The notes under the pieces are model-generated. The model was not told the DNA's origin and searched no databases. It was given only the letters and a program-made list of their open reading frames with translations. This document shows positions 1-5,590 of a stretch of DNA of 5,771 bases, in pieces (the first letter of the stretch is position 1; the number at the start of each line of letters is the position of its first letter). Source of the stretch: an uncultured Eubacteriales bacterium (GTDB lineage Bacteria > Bacillota > Clostridia > UBA1381 > UBA9506); contig UQYH01000132.1 in NCBI GenBank assembly GCA_900545185.1, forward strand, positions 1-5,771. Reading direction: 5' to 3'. Made by a program: the position numbers and the translations under genes.

Positions 1-73
1 TTTTTTTTTCAAGCAGAAGACGGCATACGAGATACATCGGTGACTGGAGTTCAGACGTGTGCTCTTCCGATCT
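1..73. other. Illumina P7/TruSeq indexed adapter (sequencing contamination)
   Basis: Nine T bases (1-9) precede the P7 flow-cell sequence, which starts CAAGCAGAAGACGGCATACG (10-33 in full). A six-base index ACATCG (34-39) follows, the reverse complement of TruSeq index 2, CGATGT. The rest (40-73) is the standard read-2 adapter, ending GCTCTTCCGATCT. Seen from the other strand this is a read running through its insert, across the whole adapter and into a no-signal poly-A tail. None of these bases belong to the organism. Genuine sequence begins at about base 74; base 73 could be the A-tail used in ligation. The match is to the known adapter over its full length, so this call is close to certain. 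Confidence 0.99.
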
Positions 74-920
74 CCAGCGGACTGTTCAGCTTATAAAATA
101 CCAGTTCCACACCGGCCGTAACAGATTGAATCAGCGTATCCGTTACAAACGAAACACCCATGCCGGCTTTAGACATGTTATAGGCCGTCATCAGCTGATC
201 CGGCCGCATCACGCGCTGCGGCTTAAACCCATACTCATTGAAAAAAGCCTGACTGCGAAACTGCATATCATTCCCCTGCTTTAAAAGCACAAAGCACTCA
301 TTTTGCAAGGCCGCCAAGTCAATGGCGCAAACCTCCGGCTGCAAATGCTTGTTGTTGCGAATATCCACCGCCGAAAGGCTTAAATGACGAAACTTTTGGT
401 TGACCGGCAAGTGACTGGGCACCGCAACCAAAATATGCTCGCGAAAAAGCGGATATGCCGTATACAGGCGTTCGTCAAAATCATAATCCACCAGCAGTTC
501 TATTTCTTCTGAAAGCAAAAGCTCCTGCAAATTGGTGGAATTGGATTCCTTCAGCCCAATGTGAATATTCGGATACTTTTTGGAAAAGAGCATAATAATT
601 TTCGGTAATATAAAGGAAGAAATAAAATTAGCGCCGCTCACCGTAACGCTTCCCGTGTTCAATGATGTGACATCCACAATGTAGTTTTCAAAATTACGCT
701 TAATTTTGTCAATATCTTCAATGGCTTTAATATAGGCCTCCCCTGCCTCCGTCAGCTTAAGCGGCGTCGATTGTCTGTCGAACAGCTTAACACCCAAATC
801 CGCTTCCAGCTTTTTCACTGTTGCGCTCAAGGCAGGCTGCGATACAAACAGATTTTTGGCCGCTGCGGTAAAACTTTTTTCCTTGTATATTTCGTAAATA
901 TAATCCGTATGCTTAAACAT
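74..920 (-). CDS. LysR-family transcriptional regulator, C-terminus truncated by contig end
   Basis: DNA-binding transcriptional regulator of the LysR family, acting in the cytoplasm, usually as a tetramer that responds to a small-molecule co-inducer. The N-terminal winged helix-turn-helix (about residues 1-60) shows the family signature: SFTAAAKNLFVSQPALSATV (16-35), then LE and LGVKLFDR (42-49). A linker helix follows, and from about residue 90 a periplasmic-binding-protein-like effector domain. I chose the ATG at 918-920 over the in-frame ATG at 951-953. It has an AGGGG ribosome site 8 bases upstream, fits normal LysR N-terminus length, and leaves about 46 nt of leader from the predicted promoter. 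From this start 282 residues are real. The frame then runs into adapter and gains an artificial EIGRAHV tail. Family members are usually 290-310 residues, so roughly 10-30 residues are missing. It is divergent from malQ and may control that operon and itself; the effector is unknown. Confidence 0.93.
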
Positions 921-928
921 GTGCGCCG

Positions 929-933
929 CCCCT
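929..933 (-). promoter_or_regulatory. lysR ribosome binding site
   Basis: AGGGG on the minus strand, 8 bases before the ATG at 918-920. The alternative upstream ATG (951-953) has no comparable purine-rich site, so this element decides the start. Confidence 0.6.
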
Positions 934-973
934 ATATATTTTTTGTTATACATTTCGCTTTACAATAAATTTT

Positions 974-1002
974 ATCATATTATCATGAACATAGCAAGAC
1001 AA
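974..1002 (-). promoter_or_regulatory. Probable lysR promoter
   Basis: On the minus strand, TTGTCT (997-1002) is followed after 17 bases by TATGAT (974-979). These match the sigma-A consensus hexamers at 4 of 6 and 5 of 6 positions. Transcription would begin near 966-968, giving a leader of roughly 46 nt to the ATG at 920. The region is AT-rich, so chance matches are possible. Confidence 0.5.
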
Positions 1003-1036
1003 AAATCGTTTATTTTTTATGAATCTTTTTTACAGC

Positions 1037-1049
1037 TTACATGTTGTAA
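1037..1049. promoter_or_regulatory. Candidate LysR operator (T-N11-A dyad)
   Basis: TTACATGTTGTAA is a perfect 5-bp inverted repeat (TTACA/TGTAA) around a 3-bp centre and fits the T-N11-A form known for LysR-type boxes. It sits between the divergent lysR and malQ genes. Its right arm coincides with the malQ -35 hexamer and it lies about 70-80 bp upstream of the predicted lysR start of transcription. Binding there could repress or tune malQ and autoregulate lysR. The motif is degenerate and the region AT-rich, so this is suggestive only. Confidence 0.45.
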
Positions 1050-1072
1050 AAACACAAATTAAATGGTATAAT
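1044..1072 (+). promoter_or_regulatory. malQ operon promoter (sigma-A type, extended -10)
   Basis: TTGTAA (-35, 1044-1049), a 17-base spacer and a perfect TATAAT (-10, 1067-1072), preceded by TG one base upstream of the -10, which is the extended -10 feature. Transcription should start near 1079, leaving a leader of about 80 nt before malQ. This is the strongest promoter in the window and probably drives malQ, the GCS2-like ligase gene and coaX. Confidence 0.82.
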
Positions 1073-1080
1073 AAACACAG

Positions 1081-1111
1081 AAAAAAAAGGCAAGCCGATT
1101 CGGCGGCTTGC
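1081..1111. terminator. A8 tract plus hairpin: malQ leader hairpin / minus-strand intrinsic terminator
   Basis: Eight A bases (1081-1088) precede a perfect 8-bp stem: GCAAGCCG (1090-1097), loop ATTCGG, CGGCTTGC (1104-1111). Read on the minus strand this is a GC-rich hairpin followed directly by CC and eight T bases, the standard form of a factor-independent terminator. Read on the plus strand it lies within about 10 nt of the predicted malQ transcript start, a position where hairpins often protect mRNA 5' ends. No minus-strand gene lies upstream of it, so as a terminator it would only stop antisense transcription coming from malQ toward lysR. The structure is clear; its role is inferred. Confidence 0.6.
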
Positions 1112-1143
1112 ATGGTTGGTGTAATAACGCATAAAATATTTTC

Positions 1144-1150
1144 GGGGAGG
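1144..1150 (+). promoter_or_regulatory. malQ ribosome binding site (supports TTG start)
   Basis: GGGGAGG lies 8 bases upstream of the TTG at 1159-1161. The first ATG in frame (codon 9, 1183) has no such site and would remove the conserved beta-strand start of the GH77 fold, so the TTG start is preferred. Confidence 0.8.
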
Positions 1151-1158
1151 TTTATCAT

Positions 1159-2607
1159 TTGAAGCGACAAAGCGGTGTTTTAATGCATATCAGTTCTTTA
1201 TTCGGCGATTATTCCATCGGCGGCTTTTCAATGCACGCCCGATATTTTATAGACTTTTTGGCCGATTGCGGCTTTACCTGGTGGCAGGTACTGCCCTTTT
1301 CCCTGGTTGATGAATGTAATTCTCCCTATAAATCCTATTCGGCTTTTGCAGGCAACCCCTATTTTATTGATTTGGAGACGCTGCACAGCAAGGGCCTGTT
1401 GACACAAGAGGAGCTTGATGCCTGTCGTCAGCAAACACCCTACAGCTGTGAATATGTACGTCTTTACCATACCCGATACCAAACCCTGCGCCAGGCAGCA
1501 GACCGCATCCGTAAGCAGCACAACGGCAGCTTGTGCGATGAAATTGAAGCCTTTATTGCCAAGAACCGCTATTTGGAGCAATTTTGCCGTTTTATGGCTT
1601 TAAAAGAGGCAAACAACCAGCGTGCCTGGATTGACTGGGATTGCGATACGATAGATGAAGGCACCCTGTTTATGTGGAAATTTATTCAATATGAATTTTT
1701 CGCCCAGTGGCACGATATAAAAGCATACGCAGGCAGCCGCGGTATTCAAATTATGGGTGATTTACCGTTTTACGTTGCCTATGACAGCGCCGATGTTTGG
1801 GGCAATAAAGATTTGTTTCAGCTGGATGCCTCCGGCCATCCTACGCAGGTGGCCGGCGTTCCGCCGGATTATTTTTCAGCAGACGGGCAGCTTTGGGGCA
1901 ATCCGCTGTACGATTGGGCAGCCATGGAGGCAGACGGTTTCTCGTGGTGGCGTGACCGTTTGGCGCATATGCTGACCCTGTTTGACGGCGTACGGATTGA
2001 CCATTTCCGCGCCATTGAATCCTATTGGAGCATACCGGCCGATGCCAAAACCGCGCGTGAAGGCTCTTGGGTGAAAGGCCCCGGCATGAAATTAATTGAC
2101 GTAATACAAAAAGCAGCAGGCGATAAGCTGATTGTTGCCGAGGATTTGGGCGATATTACCGACGAAGTGCGGCAGCTGGTAACAAAAAGCGGTTTCCCCG
2201 GCATGCGTGTTTTCCAGTTTGGCTTTTTGGGCGATTATGACACGCCGCACGCACCGCATAATTACGAAAACAATTGCGTGGCTTACACCGGCACGCATGA
2301 TAACAATACGCTTTTAGGCTATGTTTGGGAGCTGAGCGAACAAAACAGACGCGAAATGCTGGACTATTGCGGTTACGAAAGCCCGGATTGGAATCACGGT
2401 TACGACTCTATTTTGCAAACCATGTTCCGCAGCAACGCCGGTCTTGTAATTTTGCCGATTCAGGACTTGCTCGGCTACGGTTCGGACACGCGCTTAAACA
2501 TTCCCGGTAAAGCAGACGGCAATTGGCAGTTCCGCCTGACAAAGGAGCAATTAGACGCTATCAGCAAGACAAAATTTCGTCATTGGAACCATATCTATCG
2601 GCGATAA
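1159..2607 (+). CDS. malQ: 4-alpha-glucanotransferase (amylomaltase), GH77
   Basis: Cytoplasmic enzyme (EC 2.4.1.25) that breaks an alpha-1,4-glucan bond and transfers the freed dextrin to another glucan or glucose, used in maltodextrin and glycogen metabolism. The 482 residues match the compact bacterial amylomaltases (about 500), so the gene is complete. Family landmarks in order: R3-SGVLMHISSL near the N-terminus, SPYKSYSAFAGNPYFIDL (55-72), GDLPFYVAYDSADVWGNKDL (200-219), a LWGNPLYDW segment (245-253), RIDHFR with nucleophile D281, AEDLG with acid/base E328, and THDNNT with transition-state D381. All three catalytic carboxylates are present by comparison with the Thermus enzyme. It is the first gene of the operon, starts with TTG, and the next gene begins 12 bp after its stop. 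No glycogen phosphorylase or maltose transporter is in view, so its glucan source cannot be told from this window. Confidence 0.97.
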   Translation: MKRQSGVLMHISSLFGDYSIGGFSMHARYFIDFLADCGFTWWQVLPFSLVDECNSPYKSYSAFAGNPYFIDLETLHSKGLLTQEELDACRQQTPYSCEYVRLYHTRYQTLRQAADRIRKQHNGSLCDEIEAFIAKNRYLEQFCRFMALKEANNQRAWIDWDCDTIDEGTLFMWKFIQYEFFAQWHDIKAYAGSRGIQIMGDLPFYVAYDSADVWGNKDLFQLDASGHPTQVAGVPPDYFSADGQLWGNPLYDWAAMEADGFSWWRDRLAHMLTLFDGVRIDHFRAIESYWSIPADAKTAREGSWVKGPGMKLIDVIQKAAGDKLIVAEDLGDITDEVRQLVTKSGFPGMRVFQFGFLGDYDTPHAPHNYENNCVAYTGTHDNNTLLGYVWELSEQNRREMLDYCGYESPDWNHGYDSILQTMFRSNAGLVILPIQDLLGYGSDTRLNIPGKADGNWQFRLTKEQLDAISKTKFRHWNHIYRR

Positions 2608-2609
2608 TT

Positions 2610-2615
2610 AGGAGG
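2610..2615 (+). promoter_or_regulatory. Ribosome binding site of the GCS2-like ligase gene
   Basis: A consensus AGGAGG begins 2 bases after the malQ stop codon and ends 4 bases before the ATG at 2620. The spacer is short but the match is perfect, which fixes the start and indicates that ribosomes finishing malQ sit next to this site. Confidence 0.8.
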
Positions 2616-2619
2616 CAAT

Positions 2620-3972
2620 ATGAACGCAAGACAATTGGTATACGACACTTTTATAGCACCATTTTATCAAAAAGACCGCTGCTGTGTAGGTGTAGAGCTG
2701 GAGTTTCCGCTGCTTGCCACGGGTGATGAGCCTGTATCCGAAGACATCGGACTATTACTGCTTGCCTATTTGCAAAAGCATGGCTTTTCGGTTGCCGAAA
2801 CAGATATTTACGGTCGCGGCGTGTTTATAACAAATGCGGACGGTGACTGTCTCTCCTTTGATAACGCTTATCAAAACTTTGAATTTGCCATGACGAAGGA
2901 TGAAGACTTAACCGCCGTTGCCGCACGGTTTTATACGCTTTATGATTTGGTGCAAGACTATTTGCAAAAAATCGGTTATACATTGGCAGGTCTGGGGACA
3001 AATCCGCATCGGCCGCTCACAACTTCTCGTCCCGTTGCCTACCCTATTTACATGACGCTGCGCCGATTTTTAAGCAATTTTTCGGGCGGTTTTTACCACA
3101 CGGTGACCGATTTTCCTGCTTGGCTTTCATCGGTGCAAACACATTTGGATGTATCGGCCGACCGTTTGCCGCAGGCTTACACCGTGTATGCTGCGCTGGA
3201 TTTTGTGCGTGCTCTGCTTTTTTCCAACGCGCTGCCGTTTTCCAACCTGAACGGCTTTTCCAAAACCATCTGTTTTCGTGACTATTTATGGGAACACAGT
3301 GGCTTTGGCTCGCTGGCCGATAATACAGGCCCCGTCTGCGGCACATTTCAAACAACAGATGACCTCATAAACATGTTTATGAAAAAATCCATTTTCCTGT
3401 CCGTTTCGGCAAAGGGAGACTATCAGATCATCCCTGCCGCGCCGCTGGAGGAATACTGCAATACCATCGGCACATCGGCCGCACTCAACGGATACCTGTC
3501 CTTTAAAAATGTTGAAATAACGCGCCGCGGTACGCTGGAGGTACGCAGCGACTGTGCACAGCCGGTTGCGGAGGCTTTCGCACCGTCTGCCTTTAACTTG
3601 GGTATTTTGCAAAATCTTGACGTTGCCGCACAAAGGCTGGATGCCTTTTTTGCATGGCTGCCGCCGGAGCTTGCCGACACACCCGATCGCAACGCACAGC
3701 TGCGCCACCGTGCCATTTACGGCGAGGGGTTACCTGTTCGAGACGATGTGCTGCGCACCTTCCTTTTGGACTTGGTACGGCTGGCAGAACGTGGCCTTGT
3801 GCAGCGCGGTTTGGGTGAAGAAGCACTGTTAAAGCCGCTGTTTGCACGTGCCGAAACGCTTTCCTGCCCTGCACTCGTCACGCGTCGCCGCCTGCAATCG
3901 GGCGAATCGTGGGCAGACCTCATTTGCGACTACGCAAACCCACATTACAGCTTAGGAGATGATTTACATTGA
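2620..3972 (+). CDS. Glutamate-cysteine ligase-like (GCS2 superfamily) carboxylate-amine ligase
   Basis: A 450-residue soluble protein that I assign to the GCS2/GshA-like ATP-dependent ligases. Characterised members join the gamma-carboxyl of glutamate to cysteine, the first step of glutathione synthesis. Visible signs are the GVELEF strand (24-29), whose alternating acids E26 and E28 match the family's GxExEF metal-binding motif; GLGTNPH (124-130); a SVQTHLDVS strand (171-179); the CFRDYLWEHSGFG segment (218-230); and RGTLEVRSDCAQP (303-315), like the conserved arginine/glutamate strand near the active site. No glutathione synthetase domain is fused and no gshB gene is nearby, so the product might be gamma-glutamylcysteine or another amide. 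The stop codon overlaps the coaX start (TTGA, 3969-3972), implying coupled translation and a possible link to cysteine use in CoA synthesis. The fold assignment is fairly secure; the exact substrates are not. Confidence 0.8.
   Translation: MNARQLVYDTFIAPFYQKDRCCVGVELEFPLLATGDEPVSEDIGLLLLAYLQKHGFSVAETDIYGRGVFITNADGDCLSFDNAYQNFEFAMTKDEDLTAVAARFYTLYDLVQDYLQKIGYTLAGLGTNPHRPLTTSRPVAYPIYMTLRRFLSNFSGGFYHTVTDFPAWLSSVQTHLDVSADRLPQAYTVYAALDFVRALLFSNALPFSNLNGFSKTICFRDYLWEHSGFGSLADNTGPVCGTFQTTDDLINMFMKKSIFLSVSAKGDYQIIPAAPLEEYCNTIGTSAALNGYLSFKNVEITRRGTLEVRSDCAQPVAEAFAPSAFNLGILQNLDVAAQRLDAFFAWLPPELADTPDRNAQLRHRAIYGEGLPVRDDVLRTFLLDLVRLAERGLVQRGLGEEALLKPLFARAETLSCPALVTRRRLQSGESWADLICDYANPHYSLGDDLH
3954..3958 (+). 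promoter_or_regulatory. coaX ribosome binding site (supports TTG start)
   Basis: AGGAG lies 10 bases before the TTG at 3969-3971, inside the end of the upstream ligase gene. The TTG gives the expected N-terminus MILVVDIGNT; the next ATG in frame falls at codon 48, beyond the phosphate-binding motif, so it cannot be the start. Confidence 0.8.
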
Positions 3973-4757
3973 TACTTGTTGTTGATATCGGCAATACACA
4001 TATTGTAATCGGCGGTTATGAAGGAGAGCACCTTTCGTTTGTATCCCGTATTTCCACAAATGCGCGCAAAACCGTGGACGAATACGCTTCGAAGCTGCAA
4101 TCCGTTTTAATGATCCACGGTGCCAGGGAGGAAACGATTGAAGGCGCGATCATTTCTTCGGTTGTGCCGCCTTTAACCGGCATCATTAAGCGCGCTATTT
4201 CTATGGTTTATAACGTTTCGCCCCTTGTGGTTGACCCCGGCATTAAAACAGGTTTAAACTTAAGGGTGGACAATCCCGCAACTGTAGGGGCAGATTTAAT
4301 TTGCGCTTGTGTGGGTGCCAAGGCGCACTACCCTTGTCCGCTTGTTGTGATTGATATGGGTACCGCCACCAAGCTGATGATTTTGGACGAAACCGGCACT
4401 TTCATCGGTGTTACCATTGCCCCCGGCGTGGAAATTTCACTGAAAGCGCTTGCCAGCGACACGGCACAACTGCCGCAGATTGATTTAACTGCGCCGCCCG
4501 TTTTGCTGGGTAAAAACACTGCCGAATGTATGCGCTCCGGCGTTGTGTTCGGCAACGCGTGTATGATTGACGGCATGCTGGCGCGCATGGAAGAAGAATT
4601 GAAAACACCTCTGACCAAAATCGCGACCGGCGGCCTATCCGGCATTATCATTCCGCACTGCAAGCAAGCCATCCACATGGATCCCAATATTATTTTGGAA
4701 GGCCTGCGCCTGTTATACGAAAAAAACACCAAAGCCGATTGCCGAAAAACCATATAA
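3969..4757 (+). CDS. coaX: Type III pantothenate kinase
   Basis: Cytoplasmic kinase (EC 2.7.1.33) that phosphorylates pantothenate to 4'-phosphopantothenate, the first committed step of coenzyme A synthesis. Type III enzymes belong to the ASKHA fold and need a monovalent cation. The 262 residues match the usual 255-260. Landmarks: the phosphate loop VVDIGNTHIVIGG (4-16, D6), NPATVGADL (102-110) with the probable catalytic base D109, VIDMGTATK (127-135) with D129, IGVTIAPG (146-153), and IATGGLSG (218-225). Two motif positions differ from textbook CoaX: GADL where GADR is common, and GV where GG usually precedes xIAPG. Core acids and glycines are intact, so activity is expected. The start is TTG and overlaps the upstream ligase stop by 4 bases, so translation is probably coupled. 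The likely pantothenate importer follows 143 bp downstream. Confidence 0.95.
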   Translation: MILVVDIGNTHIVIGGYEGEHLSFVSRISTNARKTVDEYASKLQSVLMIHGAREETIEGAIISSVVPPLTGIIKRAISMVYNVSPLVVDPGIKTGLNLRVDNPATVGADLICACVGAKAHYPCPLVVIDMGTATKLMILDETGTFIGVTIAPGVEISLKALASDTAQLPQIDLTAPPVLLGKNTAECMRSGVVFGNACMIDGMLARMEEELKTPLTKIATGGLSGIIIPHCKQAIHMDPNIILEGLRLLYEKNTKADCRKTI

Positions 4758-4900
4758 CAGACCATACCCAAGGCGCTTTCGTCTTGTTCGGCATACTTAA
4801 AAAACAAACTCGTTCATACGCCGTCATACAAGATGGCTGTGCTATAAAAATACATGCGTTGCATTGCCGCACAGGCAAGCGACAGCAAGGAGGATTTTTT
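4758..4900 (+). promoter_or_regulatory. Spacer/leader before the ECF S-component gene, with a small hairpin
   Basis: A 143-nt non-coding stretch between coaX and the transporter gene. It has no hairpin followed by a T run, so transcription may read through from coaX. A TATAAA (4843-4848) resembles a -10 box but lacks a credible -35 at normal spacing. A short hairpin occupies 4861-4880: GC and TTGCC pair with GGCAA and GC, with one bulged A and a 5-base loop. It ends 6 bases before the AAGGAGG ribosome site, where it could influence translation. I do not recognise a known riboswitch. Confidence 0.35.
4887..4893 (+). promoter_or_regulatory. Ribosome binding site of the ECF S-component gene
   Basis: AAGGAGG with a 7-base spacer to the ATG at 4901. 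It places the true start at 4901 and rules out the in-frame ATG at 4739, which lies inside coaX and has no such site. Confidence 0.88.
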
Positions 4901-5500
4901 ATGAACAACCAAAACAAACCAAGAGCAACAACGTCAACCCAAACACTGGTGATGTATGCACTGCTCACGGCCATCGTCATTGTTTTGCAATTGATGGGGT
5001 CTTTCATTCGCTTCGGTCCGTTTTCCATTTCACTGGTATTGGTGCCGATTGTCATCGGTGCGGCTTTATGCGGCAAAGCGGCCGGCGCATGGCTGGGCTT
5101 TGTGTTCAGCGCGGTTGTACTGTTTACTGATTGTGCCGCGTTTTACGCCGTTAACATTCCCGGTACGGTTATAACGGTGCTGGTAAAGGGCATTGCGGCC
5201 GGTTTTTGCGCGGCGCTTGTATACGGCCTGCTGCAAAAACGGAATAAAACGCCTGCCGTTATCGCGGCTGCGGCCGTTTGCCCCATTGTCAATACAGGAC
5301 TTTTTTTAATCGGCTGCCGTTTGTTTTTTATGGATCTGTTAAACACCTGGGCAGCTTCCTTGGGCTTTGCCACACTGGGGGATTATGTCATTTTCAGCCT
5401 AATCGGCGGTAACTTCATTTTCGAACTTGTCATTAATTTAGTTTTAAGCCCGGTGATTGTTCGCTTGGTACAGTACAGAACGGGTAAAAAGGCCGTATAA
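4901..5500 (+). CDS. ECF transporter S component, probable pantothenate importer
   Basis: A 199-residue integral membrane protein, the substrate-capturing subunit of an energy-coupling-factor vitamin transporter. It would work with a shared EcfA/EcfA'/EcfT module, none of which is encoded here. It has about six hydrophobic helices: roughly 15-33, 41-57, 60-76, 88-111, 118-141 and 162-190. A short basic loop QKRNK (112-116) sits between helices 4 and 5, and the C-terminus is basic. Helix 1 contains A20-LLT-A24, the AxxxA pattern S components use to contact EcfT. Size and sequence style match the PF12822-type S components, which include the pantothenate (PanT) and folate (FolT) groups. Substrate assignment to pantothenate rests on the neighbouring coaX, not on ligand-site residues. 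The start is set by the AAGGAGG site; a longer reading from 4739 would add 54 polar residues that are coaX-end and spacer sequence. Confidence 0.85.
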   Translation: MNNQNKPRATTSTQTLVMYALLTAIVIVLQLMGSFIRFGPFSISLVLVPIVIGAALCGKAAGAWLGFVFSAVVLFTDCAAFYAVNIPGTVITVLVKGIAAGFCAALVYGLLQKRNKTPAVIAAAAVCPIVNTGLFLIGCRLFFMDLLNTWAASLGFATLGDYVIFSLIGGNFIFELVINLVLSPVIVRLVQYRTGKKAV

Positions 5501-5510
5501 CATCTTGATG

Positions 5511-5575
5511 TTTCGACATACAGCAACCTGCTTCTTGCCATACTGCGATGAAAAGCATGAATCAGACTGTCGAAA
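5511..5575. repeat. 8-bp inverted repeat, TTTCGACA / TGTCGAAA
   Basis: Perfect 8-bp arms at 5511-5518 and 5568-5575 are separated by 49 bp. They start 10 bp after the S-component stop codon. The right arm is followed by AAC and an AT-rich patch that contains ATTATA at 5582-5587 (TATAAT on the minus strand). The arms could form a long-loop hairpin at the transcript end or mark the edges of a small inserted element. With 8-bp arms, chance cannot be excluded. Confidence 0.4.
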
Positions 5576-5590
5576 AACTATATTATAACT

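Noticed and set aside
1..9. Poly-T as a biological terminator tail
   Set aside because: It abuts the P7 adapter and is explained by read-through past the end of the adapter.
57..284. Plus-strand 75-residue reading frame
   Set aside because: It starts inside the adapter and is antisense to lysR.
51..953. Full 300-residue reading of the LysR gene
   Set aside because: Its last seven residues depend on adapter bases, and its first 11 residues come from an upstream ATG with no ribosome site that would lie only about 13 nt from the predicted transcript start.
1031..1060. Catabolite-responsive (CcpA) element at the malQ promoter
   Set aside because: The dyad TTACATGTTGTAA lacks the central CG and the spacing of a cre site.
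3286..3708. 140-residue minus-strand frame, and other antisense frames within malQ, the ligase gene and coaX
   Set aside because: They lie wholly inside well-supported genes, have no recognisable domains or ribosome sites, and look like shadows of the coding strand.
4741..4792. GCCGAA/TTCGGC pairing as a terminator after coaX
   Set aside because: Only 6 bp around a 40-base loop, and no T run follows.
4328..4807. 159-residue minus-strand frame over coaX and the spacer
   Set aside because: It is mostly antisense to the strongly supported coaX and shows no domain.
4820..4848. A separate promoter for the S-component gene
   Set aside because: TATAAA at 4843-4848 has no recognisable -35 hexamer at 16-18 bp.
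4758..4900. A known riboswitch upstream of the vitamin transporter
   Set aside because: I see no conserved core of the TPP, FMN, cobalamin or THF classes, and the segment is short with only one small hairpin.
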